Positions 6,431 to 14,706 of a DNA stretch of 18,549 nucleotides are shown here, piece after piece; the first letter of the stretch is position 1, and the number at the start of each line of letters is the position of its first letter. Source of the DNA: DATNBT01 sp964579765 (lineage in GTDB: Bacteria > Acidobacteriota > Vicinamibacteria > Vicinamibacterales > CAVVIG01); NCBI GenBank assembly GCA_964579765.1, contig CAZOIK010000015.1:1-18549 (forward strand), given 5' to 3'. Made by a program: the position numbers and the translations under genes. The notes under the pieces were generated by a model that saw only the letters and a list, made by a program, of their open reading frames with translations, was not told the DNA's origin and made no database searches.

Positions 6431-7260
6431 CGCATGCTCCGCGCGAACATCAACACCGCCACCGCCAGCAACACGATCACGAGGATCAGCTTCAGCGTCC
6501 TGGCCGGCAGGCGATGGGTCAGATGGATGCCGAGCCACGATCCGAGCTGGACGCCGAGCACCGCCGGCGCGGCGGCAAGCGGCGAGAGGTCGCCGAGCCC
6601 GTAGTAGATGATGGCGCCGCCGGTCGCCGTCACGCCGATCATGAACGCGCTCGTCGCGGCCGCCGCGCGCATCGGCATGCCGCACCACGCGTTGAGCACC
6701 GGCACCTTGATGACGCCACCGCCGATGCCGAGCAGCGACGAAACATTGCCGGCGACGAACGACGCGGCGAGCCCCAGCGGCAGGCGCCGCACGCGGTACG
6801 TCACGACGCCGCCGCTCTCGTGCTCGTGAAAGCGCCCGCCGAGCGCTCCCGGATCGGCGTCGGGGTGCAGCATCACGTTCCGACGGTTCATCCGGCGCAG
6901 CACGGAGATCGCCGACAGGACGGTGACGACGCCGAAGAGGCGCTGGAGCGTGGCTTCGCTGAACAGATGAGCGGTGAGTCCGCCGAGCAGGCTGCCGGCG
7001 ACCGTGGCCACCTCGAGCACCATCCCGAGCCGCAGGTTGATCAGCTGTTCGTGCGAACGTCCCGCCGAGACCGAGCTCGACGTCGCGATGACGGTGACCA
7101 GGCTGATGGCGGCGGCCGCGCGGAGCGGGAAGCCGAGCGCGACGTTCAGCAGCGGCACGAGGAAGATCCCGCCGCCGATGCCGAGCAGCGCGCCGACGCC
7201 GCCCGCCGCGATGCCCGAGACGAAGATGACGGCGGCGAGAGCGAACGTGACGGCGGGCAT
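6427..7260 (-). CDS. TauE/SafE-family sulfur-anion exporter
   Basis: The 277-residue integral membrane protein has two homologous halves. Each starts with the family glycine motif: GVGALLGIGGGIFLVPLL near residues 21-38 and SSLLGIGGGVIKVPVL near residues 172-187. About eight hydrophobic helices are visible, with a hydrophilic linker around residues 128-155 (RRMNRRNVMLHPDADPGALG). TauE/SafE proteins export sulfite, sulfoacetate or related organic and inorganic sulfur anions. The nearby SoxC-like enzyme and cytochromes make sulfite or sulfate traffic the natural guess. It precedes the DUF1634 gene with an ATGA overlap and lies 34 bp after the stop of the upstream PDLQGVW-family gene, with a palindrome in that gap. 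Confidence 0.88.
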   Translation of the reverse strand: MPAVTFALAAVIFVSGIAAGGVGALLGIGGGIFLVPLLNVALGFPLRAAAAISLVTVIATSSSVSAGRSHEQLINLRLGMVLEVATVAGSLLGGLTAHLFSEATLQRLFGVVTVLSAISVLRRMNRRNVMLHPDADPGALGGRFHEHESGGVVTYRVRRLPLGLAASFVAGNVSSLLGIGGGVIKVPVLNAWCGMPMRAAAATSAFMIGVTATGGAIIYYGLGDLSPLAAAPAVLGVQLGSWLGIHLTHRLPARTLKLILVIVLLAVAVLMFARSMR

Positions 7261-7273
7261 CGCGACCTGACGA

Positions 7274-7297
7274 GTAGGGCCTTCAGGCCTGCCGCTA
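7274..7297. repeat. Short GTAG-edged palindrome in the gap before tauE
   Basis: The plus-strand sequence starts GTAGGG and contains GGCCT-TC-AGGCC (7278-7289), then runs to CCGCTAG. It fills most of the 34-bp gap between the stop of the 7295-8287 gene and the tauE start. The TAG stop of that upstream gene lies in its right edge. It resembles the 6080 and 17145 elements in the GTAGGG edge and the CCTTCAGG core. Confidence 0.45.
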
Positions 7298-8287
7298 GTT
7301 CTTCGTCGAGGCGTCAGCCGCCCGTGCGTCTGCGGCGCGCGAGGCGGTCAGCATGTTCCGCATCGCGTAGTTGCCCTCGTGGCACGCGTATTCGAACATG
7401 CCTTCGCGCTGCGGCTGCAGATCGAGCGCCGCGGTCCACGGCCGCGCCCACGTGTCCGGGTCCGCGACGGTTACCTCGTAGCGCAGGCCGCCGTCCGGCG
7501 TCCGCGTATAGCGCTCGATCAGGTGCAAGCCGGCGCCCGAGCCGCGGTAGTCGTCTTTCGCGTTGAAGTTCGTGACGTCCACGACGAGCGTGTCGCCTTC
7601 CCAATGGCCGCGCGAGTCGCCGAGGAACAGCCGGACGTCGGCGGGCACGTGCGGCTGCGGCGTCGTCGGAATGATGCGGGTCTCGTGGATCATTTCGTAC
7701 GTGATTGCGACGTATCCCGGCCCCTGGACGATGCGCGTGTTGGCGTTGTAGATTGCCGGGAAGATTGCGTTCGGGACACCGCGCGTGATGCAGCGCTGGT
7801 AGAGGCCCATGTTTTCCGGCCCGTCGAAGGGCCCGTTGTCGAGCGCGCCGCGGCCGGCCGCGCGCAGACGCTGCAGCCCGGCGGGCGAGGTGGGCGGAAT
7901 CCGCCCGTCCGGCGGATCGATGACCATCGACGTGCGGTGCGACGCCTTGCCGCGCTCGAGCCACGTCGGCGGCGGCGACGTCGCGGAGCCGACCTGACCC
8001 GCGCGCGACGTGTCGGCGGTCGTCGGGTCGAACTCGGCGTTGTCGCTCTCGACCTGCTTCTGCGCCTGAAGCTCGCGCTGCTTGAATTCCTCGTCGGTCA
8101 GCGTCTGCCGCGTGCCGTACTGGGCCGGCCGCTCGAACGGCACGCCGAGCTCGGCCTGGCTCGTCCAGACACCCTGGAGATCCGGCTCACCCCACGGCGT
8201 GCGCGGCGCCTTCCAGTCGGCCGCGCCGAGCGCAGCCGCGCCGATCACGGTAACGACAATCGCGGACGCCATCAGTTCTTTGTGCAT
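7295..8287 (-). CDS. Exported PDLQGVW-family protein of unknown function
   Basis: This is a 330-residue protein with a signal peptide (MASAIVVTVIGAAALGAADW). It continues with KAPRTPWGEPDLQGVWTSQA and later blocks RTSMVIDPPDGRIPP, MGLYQRCITRGVPNAIFPAI, VQGPGYVAITYEMIHETRII, DSRGHWEGDTLVVDVTNFN, LHLIERYTRTPDGGLRYEVT and EGMFEYACHEGNYAMRNML. I recognise this pattern as a hypothetical family that is strongly expanded in Acidobacteriota and related soil bacteria; I know of no assigned function. The start was chosen at 8287 because GGAGGGAG lies upstream at 8302-8295 and the signal peptide begins there; a longer in-frame start at 8359 would add a non-hydrophobic extension. It may be co-transcribed with tauE and DUF1634 downstream. 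Confidence 0.85.
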   Translation of the reverse strand: MHKELMASAIVVTVIGAAALGAADWKAPRTPWGEPDLQGVWTSQAELGVPFERPAQYGTRQTLTDEEFKQRELQAQKQVESDNAEFDPTTADTSRAGQVGSATSPPPTWLERGKASHRTSMVIDPPDGRIPPTSPAGLQRLRAAGRGALDNGPFDGPENMGLYQRCITRGVPNAIFPAIYNANTRIVQGPGYVAITYEMIHETRIIPTTPQPHVPADVRLFLGDSRGHWEGDTLVVDVTNFNAKDDYRGSGAGLHLIERYTRTPDGGLRYEVTVADPDTWARPWTAALDLQPQREGMFEYACHEGNYAMRNMLTASRAADARAADASTKN

Positions 8288-8355
8288 GGTCGTTCTCCCT
8301 CCAGCCGCGGCGACTTCTGCGACTGCGCCGCCTTGTTCAAACCCGGTCTCGGCGG

Positions 8356-8514
8356 TCACCGACGATCGAGTGCGTCAGCGAGAGCGAGGCGTTCGACAAG
8401 AAGCGCGCGAGCGCCAGCGTCGTCGATCTCGGGATGCTGATCGCGAATGCCGTCCAACATGACGCGGCACGCCCGTTCGAAAAGCGCGTCGGCCGGCGCC
8501 TTCGTCGTCGGCAT
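8356..8514 (-). CDS. Small unrecognised ORF downstream of comM
   Basis: A 52-residue frame starts MPTTKAPADALFERACRVML, continues DGIRDQHPEIDDAGARALL and ends in VERLALADALDRR before TGA. It begins 17 bp after the comM stop on the same strand and fills the space before the next gene, leaving only 68 bp. The composition is that of a folded helical miniprotein rather than random GC-rich frame noise: a DGIRDQHPEID turn followed by an amphipathic helix. I recall similar short helical proteins in soil and cyanobacterial genomes, some beside toxin-antitoxin genes, but no partner gene is visible here. The function is unknown. Confidence 0.6.
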   Translation of the reverse strand: MPTTKAPADALFERACRVMLDGIRDQHPEIDDAGARALLVERLALADALDRR

Positions 8515-8531
8515 GGACACGAGAAATTGTA

Positions 8532-10034
8532 TCAAAGCGGCCGGAACTGGAGCGCTTCGGCAAGGTGATCGGCGGAGATGGTGTCCGCGCCGTCGAGATC
8601 GGCGATCGTGCGCGAGACCGCGCGGACGCGATCGTACCCGCGCGCGCTCAAGCCCAGTCGCGACACGGACGCCTGCATCAGCCGCGCGCCCGCGCGATCG
8701 AGCGCACAGTGCCGCGCCGCGAGCGACGGCGTCAGCTCGGCGTTGGTTCGGATGGCCGACCCGCTGTATCGATCGCGCTGCCGCGCCCGCGCCGCCACGA
8801 CGCGCTCACGGACAACGGCCGAGGCTTCGCCCTGCGCTTCGGCCGTGAGGATGTCGGGAGGCAGGGCGGGCACATCGACGACCAGGTCGAGCCGATCGCG
8901 CAGCGGCCCCGACAGCCGATCGCGATAGCGCGCCACCTGCTGCGGCGTGCAGCGGCACTCGCGCCACGTGTCGCCGAGGTACCCGCACGGACACGGGTTC
9001 ATCGCGCCGACCAGCATGAAGTGCGCGGGGAAGAGCGCCGTGCGCGCCGCGCGGGCAATCGTCACCGCGCGCTCCTCGAGCGGCTGCCGCAAGACTTCGA
9101 GCACGTGCCGGTTGAACTCGAGCATCTCGTCGAGGAACAGCACGCCGTGGTGCGCCAGGCTGACTTCGCCCGGACGCGGCTGCGATCCGCCGCCGACCAA
9201 CGCGACGTCTGAAATCGTGTGGTGCGGCGCGCGGAACGGACGCTGCGTGACGAGGCCCGCGCCCGGCGGCAGCAGGCCCGCCACGGAGTGGACGCTCGTG
9301 ACCTCCACCGCTTCGTCGAACGTCATCGGCGGCAGAATCCCCGGCACGCGCCGCGCCATCATCGTCTTGCCCGAGCCGGGCGGGCCGACGAAGAGCAGGT
9401 TGTGGCCGCCCGCGCACCCGATTTCGAGCGCGCGCCGCGCGAGGAGTTGCCCGCGGATGTCGGCCAGGTCGGCCGTCGGCGGCGAGACGTCGGGAGGAGG
9501 CGAGGGCCGCGGTCCGATGGTTGACGGGTCGTTGAGGGCGCGCACCGCGTCGGCGAGCGAGGTCACCGGGTGGACGCCGATCTCCGACACGATGGCGGCT
9601 TCGCTGGCGTTGGCCGCCGGCAACAGCACGCCGGAGAGGCCCGCCCGCCGCGCGGCCGCGGTAATGGGCAGCACGCCCCTGGCCGGGTGAATCGATCCGT
9701 CGAGCGACAGCTCGCCGAGCACCAGCAGGTGATCGACGTCCCTGCGCTCGACGATGCCCTGGGCGGCGAGGATGCCGAGCGCGATCGGGAGGTCGAACGC
9801 CGTGCCGGCCTTGCGGACGTCGGCAGGGGCGAGGTTGACGGTGATGCGGTGCGCGGGGAACTCGAACCCCGAGTTCCGAATTGCGCTGCGGACGCGATCG
9901 CGGCTTTCGCGCACGCTCGCGTCGGGCAGGCCGACCATCGTGAACCGCGGCATGCCGAACGAGACGTCCACTTCGACGTCCACCTGACACGCCTCGACGC
10001 CGAAGACCGCCGCCGTCCGCAGCCGGGAAAGCAT
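8532..10034 (-). CDS. comM: YifB/ComM-family Mg-chelatase-like AAA ATPase
   Basis: The 500-residue protein has the full family architecture. The N-terminal ChlI-type domain begins LSRLRTAAVFGVEACQVDVE and contains GMPRFTMVGLPDASVRESRD, VNLAPADVRKAGTAFDLPIA and LGELSLDGSIHPARGVLP. The AAA module has Walker A GPPGSGKT (217-224), RPFRAPHHTISDVALVGGG, Walker B VLFLDE (298-303) and a cysteine cluster NPCPCGYLGDTWRECRC. The C-terminal lid domain ends with LSARGYDRVRAVSRTIADLD. ComM is a hexameric helicase that promotes branch migration during natural transformation in studied bacteria. ATG 10034 gives the usual N-terminus; an upstream TTG at 10061 would add a non-conserved nonapeptide. No Shine-Dalgarno is evident. 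Confidence 0.95.
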   Translation of the reverse strand: MLSRLRTAAVFGVEACQVDVEVDVSFGMPRFTMVGLPDASVRESRDRVRSAIRNSGFEFPAHRITVNLAPADVRKAGTAFDLPIALGILAAQGIVERRDVDHLLVLGELSLDGSIHPARGVLPITAAARRAGLSGVLLPAANASEAAIVSEIGVHPVTSLADAVRALNDPSTIGPRPSPPPDVSPPTADLADIRGQLLARRALEIGCAGGHNLLFVGPPGSGKTMMARRVPGILPPMTFDEAVEVTSVHSVAGLLPPGAGLVTQRPFRAPHHTISDVALVGGGSQPRPGEVSLAHHGVLFLDEMLEFNRHVLEVLRQPLEERAVTIARAARTALFPAHFMLVGAMNPCPCGYLGDTWRECRCTPQQVARYRDRLSGPLRDRLDLVVDVPALPPDILTAEAQGEASAVVRERVVAARARQRDRYSGSAIRTNAELTPSLAARHCALDRAGARLMQASVSRLGLSARGYDRVRAVSRTIADLDGADTISADHLAEALQFRPL

Positions 10035-10149
10035 GAGCTTGCTGCCCGTCGTTGCAAACAACGGCCCAGCTTCGGCGACAACCCTGTCAACGATTTACAG
10101 GCGTTGATGGCAATTCCTGCGATGTTACGCAAGCGCGGCTGTTATTAGT

Positions 10150-10155
10150 TACACT
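10150..10155 (+). promoter_or_regulatory. Possible -10 box of the coiled-coil gene
   Basis: TACACT ends seven bases before the ATG at 10163, the same spacing as the TAGACT box before tsdA. A weak TTACGC at 10125-10130 could be a -35 at 19-bp spacing. No Shine-Dalgarno precedes this ATG, so a leaderless mRNA would fit. Confidence 0.3.
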
Positions 10156-10162
10156 TACGGCC

Positions 10163-12889
10163 ATGCTTGAAACCCTGAAGAACTTGACGGGCGGGAAAGG
10201 TGCGCAAAAGCACGCCGAGGAACTCGAGCGGCTGATCGCAACGGCGCGCGAAGAGCGCAGCGCGCTCGGCGAGATGCTGAACTCGCTCACGGCCCGGAGC
10301 GCGAAGCTCACGCCGATGAGCAAGTCGCTCGAGCAGATGACGGAGAAGGCCACGGCGGCCACCACGCGGCTCGACGAGATTGCCAAGCGGCTCGCCGCGC
10401 TCGACGAGCGCACGAAAGAGCTCGAGGAGATCGACAAGAAGATTCAGGGCCTCAAGGACGCCGCGCGCCAGGCGGAGCAGACGACCGAGAAGGCGATCGG
10501 CCCCGACGGCGAATTGCGGAAGCATCGCGAAGCCGTGCAGCAGCTCTCGTCACAGGCGCTGCAGACGCAGGCGACGCTCGACACGTTGAAGAAAGAACGG
10601 TCCACGCTCGAAGAGCTGCGGACGAAGCTGCGCGACTCGGAGCACGACGTCAAGCAGGCGCTGTCGCACGCGTCCACGCTCAAAGGCGACCTCGATCAGA
10701 TCCGCGCGACGGCCGCCAACCTCACGCAGGACTACGGCAAGATCCGCGAGACGTCGCGCGAGGCGCGCGAAGACACCACGGCCGCGATGGCCGCCGCCAA
10801 GGACATCGAGAAGAAACTCGAGCCGCTGACGCAGCTGCACGAGCTGAGCCAGAGCACCGCCGAGCGCCTCAGCGCGCTGAACGCGCTGGCCGAGCACGTC
10901 ACCCGCAAGGCCAAGGCCATCGAGAGCCAGCAGCAGGCGGTCGAGCACGCCGTCGTCCAGGCCAACCGCGTGAGCGAGATGGTGTGGTCGATGGACGCGC
11001 AGATCGCCAAGCTGAACGAGGGCATGAAGCAGACGACGAAGGCCGAAGAGACGATCACCCGCATCGAGAAGCTCTCCGAAGACACGAACCAGCGGATGGA
11101 GGCCTCGACGAAGCTGAATCAGGACGTCCAGCGCGAGGCCGCGAAGCTGCAGAAAGACTCGACGTCGCTGCTCGAGGCCGTCCGCGCCGAGGTCGGCACG
11201 CTCGCCATCCGCAAGCGCGAGTTCGAGGCGTTCGACGAGCGTGTGCGCGGCCTGCAGACGTCGGTCTCGGACGCCGAGACGCGGATGGGCACGCTCGCGG
11301 CCAAAGAGAAGAACCTCCTCGCGCTCGATCAGAAGGTGGACGGCCTCAACAAGCGCATCGAGTCGCTGCTCGCGCAGGCTGACGACCTCACCAAGAAGCA
11401 GACCTCGCTCGAGTCGCTGCACGAGCGCATGGCGCAGGTGGACGAGCTGTCGAAGAAGACGGCCTGGCAGATGGACGCGCTCAAGCAGAGCCGGCAGGAT
11501 CTCGAGGCGCTCAAGAAAGAGGTCCAGGACTTCTATAAGTCGCACGCCGAGATCGCGCAGCTGCGCGATAAGCTCGGCGCCGATCGGCTGGCGCTCGAGG
11601 CGTTCGGCGAACGCGTCGCCGCGATGCAGACGCGCGCGCCCGAGCTCGAAGCGAAGATGGACGCCATTCTCGGCAAGATGGCGCTCGTCGAGGAGGGCAC
11701 GCAGAAGGCGACCCGGCTCAACGAGGCGGTCGCCGAGCTCGACACGCAGTTCTCGCGCGTCACGGCGCGCGTGCCGTTCGTCGAGAAGCTCGAAACGCGC
11801 CTGAACGGCCTCAACGCCGTCAGCGCCGAAGTCGATCGCAAGCTCGAATCGCAGCTCGCGCGCCGGGTCGAGCTCGACACGCTCAAGACGGCGTGCGACG
11901 GCCTCGCCGAGCAGATGACCGACGCGCAGCACAAGCTCGAGGACGTGCGCGCGCTCCAGCAGCGGCTGGTGCCGCTCGTGGCCGAACTGAACACGCTGCG
12001 CGGCGAGATCAAGACCGCGCAGGAGCGCATCGGCTCGATCAAGCACGACGAAGACACCATCACGACCCAGACGATGCGATTCGCCGAGCTGGTCGAGGGC
12101 AGCCGCGCCGTAGCGGCCGAAGTCGGCGAGCGGACGCGGCAGATGCAGACGCTCTCCGAAGAGCTCGCGCGCTCGGCGAAGCTCAAGGACGAGATGCTCG
12201 CAGAGCTCGATCGCGTGCAGAGCCGGCAGCGCGACACAGTGGGACAGATCCAGGCGTCGGAGGACCAGCTCGCGCGCGCCGAGAAGATGTTCAAGCAGCT
12301 CGAGCAGCGCCGCGCGCAGGTCGCGTTCGGCGAGAAGAAGCTGGCGGCCGTCGAATCCCGCCTGATCGAGATCAAGCAGCTCGCCGACGACCTGGAAAAG
12401 AGCATCCAGGCGATTGCGAGCCGCGAGCAGCTCATCAACGCGGTCAAGTCGGAGGTCGAGCAGGTCCACCAGATTGCCGCGCGCAGCAAGGCCGACCTCG
12501 CGCACGTCGCCGAGAACCGCGGCGAGATCGCCGCGCTCAAGACGCGCGTGGACGAGCTGCTGTCGCGCATCGGCGAGACCGACGAGCGCATCGTCTCGAT
12601 CGACGCGCGCCGCAAGATCGTGGACGAGGTCCAGCAGAAGGCCAATGCCATCGTCCACCTCCTGGACGACGTGCGGATCAACCTCGAGACGCTGGGCGAG
12701 CAGAAGGCCGTCATCGACCACGTGGCGGAGAAGTCCGCGCAGCTCGAGTTCATGCTCCAGGAGGCGCGCAACACGCTGCGCACGCTCCAGCACGAACGCG
12801 AGCTGGCCGAGCGCATCGAGCAGGGGATCAAGAAGCTGCGCTCGTCGCCCGCCGCGGGCGACGAAGGCAAGCGCATCGCGACCGCGTAG
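10163..12889 (+). CDS. Giant cytoplasmic coiled-coil protein, 908 residues, function unknown
   Basis: Nearly the whole length is heptad-type coiled coil rich in Glu, Lys, Gln, Ala, Leu and Arg, with only about seven prolines and one cysteine that I can see (TACDGLAEQ). There is no signal peptide, membrane segment or nucleotide-binding motif, which argues against SMC, MukB or RecN proteins despite superficial similarity. The N-terminus LETLKNLTGGKGAQKHAEEL may be a short non-coil head. WSMDAQIAKLNEGMKQ and WQMDALKQSRQDLEALKK look like diverged internal repeats, as do the many LDERV/LHERM/FGERV units. The C-terminus ends LRSSPAAGDEGKRIATA. Similar long proteins occur in Acidobacteriota, usually without a function. 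A filament-forming cytoskeletal or scaffolding role is plausible but unproven. The gene stands alone, divergent from comM across 128 bp. Confidence 0.85.
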   Translation: MLETLKNLTGGKGAQKHAEELERLIATAREERSALGEMLNSLTARSAKLTPMSKSLEQMTEKATAATTRLDEIAKRLAALDERTKELEEIDKKIQGLKDAARQAEQTTEKAIGPDGELRKHREAVQQLSSQALQTQATLDTLKKERSTLEELRTKLRDSEHDVKQALSHASTLKGDLDQIRATAANLTQDYGKIRETSREAREDTTAAMAAAKDIEKKLEPLTQLHELSQSTAERLSALNALAEHVTRKAKAIESQQQAVEHAVVQANRVSEMVWSMDAQIAKLNEGMKQTTKAEETITRIEKLSEDTNQRMEASTKLNQDVQREAAKLQKDSTSLLEAVRAEVGTLAIRKREFEAFDERVRGLQTSVSDAETRMGTLAAKEKNLLALDQKVDGLNKRIESLLAQADDLTKKQTSLESLHERMAQVDELSKKTAWQMDALKQSRQDLEALKKEVQDFYKSHAEIAQLRDKLGADRLALEAFGERVAAMQTRAPELEAKMDAILGKMALVEEGTQKATRLNEAVAELDTQFSRVTARVPFVEKLETRLNGLNAVSAEVDRKLESQLARRVELDTLKTACDGLAEQMTDAQHKLEDVRALQQRLVPLVAELNTLRGEIKTAQERIGSIKHDEDTITTQTMRFAELVEGSRAVAAEVGERTRQMQTLSEELARSAKLKDEMLAELDRVQSRQRDTVGQIQASEDQLARAEKMFKQLEQRRAQVAFGEKKLAAVESRLIEIKQLADDLEKSIQAIASREQLINAVKSEVEQVHQIAARSKADLAHVAENRGEIAALKTRVDELLSRIGETDERIVSIDARRKIVDEVQQKANAIVHLLDDVRINLETLGEQKAVIDHVAEKSAQLEFMLQEARNTLRTLQHERELAERIEQGIKKLRSSPAAGDEGKRIATA

Positions 12890-12895
12890 CGGCGT

Positions 12896-12933
12896 CACGA
12901 CGAACAACGCAGAGATCGCGAAGATCGCAGAGC
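12896..12933 (+). repeat. Left arm of a 38-bp imperfect inverted repeat
   Basis: This begins CACGACGAACAACGCAGAGA and continues to GCAGAGC. The reverse complement of 14707-14744 matches it at 34 of 38 positions by my alignment. It starts seven bases after the coiled-coil stop codon. The arm itself contains the small repeat AGATCGC twice. Confidence 0.8.
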
Positions 12934-12982
12934 TTCTTCAGGACGTGGGAGGCGCGCCCTCAGAGGATGGCGCACATGGGAC

Positions 12983-13465
12983 ATGCTTACGTTCATCGCG
13001 GCGGCCGCCGTTCTGCTCGCAAGCCAGCCCATTACGTTCGCCGGCATAGGGCCTGTACAAGTGGGGGCGTCGGTTCGGCAGGAATCCGCCGCGGCTGGTG
13101 AGACGCTTGTCGAAGCCGCGGAACAACCCTCGGGCAGCGACAACTGCCGGTATGTTCGATTCAAATCGGTTCCGACAGTCCTCTTCATGGTGGAGGATGG
13201 ACGGATCGTCCGCGTTGAGACGAACGACAAGCGATTTCGGACCGTCGACGGAGCCAGAGTTGGCGACACCGAACAACGCGTACGCCAGATCTATGGGCGT
13301 CGCCTGGAGATCAAGCCGCACGCGTACAATGACGACGGCCATTACTTCATCGTACGTTCCCGAGATCGCCGGCAAGCCGTCGTGATGGAAACCGACGGAA
13401 GACGGGTTACTTCCATCCGAGCGGGCTTGACGCCAGCAGCGGAGTACATCGAGGGCTGTCTCTGA
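12983..13465 (+). CDS. Small exported protein of unknown function
   Basis: The 160-residue protein has a signal peptide (LTFIAAAAVLLASQPITFAG). The mature part starts IGPVQVGASVRQESAAAG, a form seen in exported proteins that begin with a short beta-hairpin domain. It continues with CRYVRFKSVPTVLFMVEDGR, IVRVETNDKRFRTVDGARVG, DTEQRVRQIYGRRLEIKPHA and ends RRVTSIRAGLTPAAEYIEGC. Cys55 and Cys159 are a plausible disulfide pair. I recognise the overall pattern as a recurrent unnamed periplasmic family in soil bacteria but know no function. It lies just inside the left inverted-repeat arm and 94 bp before the next gene on the same strand. Confidence 0.75.
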   Translation: MLTFIAAAAVLLASQPITFAGIGPVQVGASVRQESAAAGETLVEAAEQPSGSDNCRYVRFKSVPTVLFMVEDGRIVRVETNDKRFRTVDGARVGDTEQRVRQIYGRRLEIKPHAYNDDGHYFIVRSRDRRQAVVMETDGRRVTSIRAGLTPAAEYIEGCL

Positions 13466-13559
13466 CTCGAAGCGCCCGTGGCTGTGACCAATCGGCTCGA
13501 GCCGCACCTCGCACCGGCCGAGACGATTCCGCGAAAACCGTGATGCAGTGTCCGCCTTC

Positions 13560-14687
13560 ATGAGAACGTCGCTTTCTCTGACGGTATTCGCGGTGGCGCT
13601 CGCGACGTCGGCCCCGGCTCGAGCAGCCGGATGCTCGAAGGCACAGGCGGGGGCGGCCGAGGAAGGAATCGCTCGTCTGAGAACGTGGAGCGATCTCCAT
13701 ACCGCGTTCCGCACGTTTCAAGCCTGCGATGACGGCGCCATCGCGGAAGGCTGGTCGGAGTTCACTGTGCGCACGCTGGCCACGCACTGGAACACCGTGA
13801 TCGATCTGCAGCGCCTGACGACTGGGGACATCCGGTTTCACCGATTTGTTCTGCGACACATCGACGCGACGGGTGATGCCGGCGACCTGCGGCGCATCGC
13901 GATTAACGCAGGCGACTATTGCCCGCGCGCGGCGAAGGACTTGTGTCGGGATATTGCAGACGCGGCGCGCCAAGCACTCGCATCGGCGTCCAGGGCGACG
14001 AATCCCTTCGCCCGTGCGCAGGCGCCGACGTTCGCCTCTCTCGATCAGGTTGTCTCGTACCTCCAGCGCGAGAAAGGCGCTTCGGCCTTGGCACGGACAC
14101 TACGCCTGCAATCGTGCGGACGCGCACAGATGGTCAGTTGCGCCGATACGAAGATTCGCATCGTGCATCCGCGCCTCGATGCGATGGCCGAAGCGGCCAT
14201 CATCGAGATTCAGAATCTTCAACAGGGTGACCTGGCCGCGTTTGTCCGTAATGAAGACGGCACATGGCGCTGGGTTGACACGTTCCCGCTCGCGTTCGCC
14301 TACGAGCCACTACAGATCGAGTTCAAGAGCTTAGTACGAGCTCCGGTTGAGGAGATCGTCATTCACAACAATTCGGCACAGTGGGGAACAGGGCTGTACT
14401 TCGGACACTTTCTGATTGTGAAGCTCCTGCGCGGGCGGCTGCAGGTCGTCTTTGCGGCGACGTCGAAGGAAATTGCCGCTCCGCCTGGTGGGACTGACTA
14501 CGAGATGGTGAGCACGTTTCAGCTCCAGCCTTCGAGTGAAGACGCTTCGCCGCCGAGCCGCCCCGCCACGGTGACACAGACCGCTGAATACAAGATAGGA
14601 GGCCATGTGCACACCGTCGTACGGAAGTTCAACTGGAACGACACATTCAGCATGTTTGTGCCCGCAGAGGGCGACGCCATTCACTGA
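13560..14687 (+). CDS. Exported two-domain protein of unknown function
   Basis: The 375-residue protein starts at ATG 13560 with a clear signal peptide (RTSLSLTVFAVALATSAPAR, cleavage near ARA, residue 22). The first part, to about residue 125, is helical and has paired cysteines: GCSKAQAG, FQACDDGAIAEGWSEF and NAGDYCPRAAKDLCRDIADA. The second part is beta-rich: LQSCGRAQMVSCADTKIRIV, IEIQNLQQGDLAAFVRNEDG, FGHFLIVKLLRGRLQVVFAA and YKIGGHVHTVVRKFNWND. I recognise the first domain only as a recurrent unnamed module; I do not recognise the second. A GTG at 13548 would add four residues before the signal peptide and is less likely. Base composition is lower in GC than the neighbours: the line at 14341-14400 is about 53 percent GC by count. 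Both genes of this cassette may be a transferred unit. Confidence 0.75.
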   Translation: MRTSLSLTVFAVALATSAPARAAGCSKAQAGAAEEGIARLRTWSDLHTAFRTFQACDDGAIAEGWSEFTVRTLATHWNTVIDLQRLTTGDIRFHRFVLRHIDATGDAGDLRRIAINAGDYCPRAAKDLCRDIADAARQALASASRATNPFARAQAPTFASLDQVVSYLQREKGASALARTLRLQSCGRAQMVSCADTKIRIVHPRLDAMAEAAIIEIQNLQQGDLAAFVRNEDGTWRWVDTFPLAFAYEPLQIEFKSLVRAPVEEIVIHNNSAQWGTGLYFGHFLIVKLLRGRLQVVFAATSKEIAAPPGGTDYEMVSTFQLQPSSEDASPPSRPATVTQTAEYKIGGHVHTVVRKFNWNDTFSMFVPAEGDAIH

Positions 14688-14706
14688 GCGGTTTCATCAG
14701 ATCAAC

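Noticed and set aside
10084..10100. CTGT-N9-ACAG, a LexA-like site upstream of comM
   Set aside because: The spacing is one base longer than the enterobacterial SOS box, and the Acidobacteriota LexA motif is not known to me. It is a single occurrence with no support.
13548..13562. GTGTCCGCCTTCATG at the start of the second cassette gene as another palindrome copy
   Set aside because: Only one half of the palindrome core is present and the other arm is missing, so it cannot be told from chance or a decayed copy.
12983..14687. Cassette genes as a toxin and immunity pair
   Set aside because: Both carry signal peptides and neither shows a toxin motif; only the co-location suggests it.
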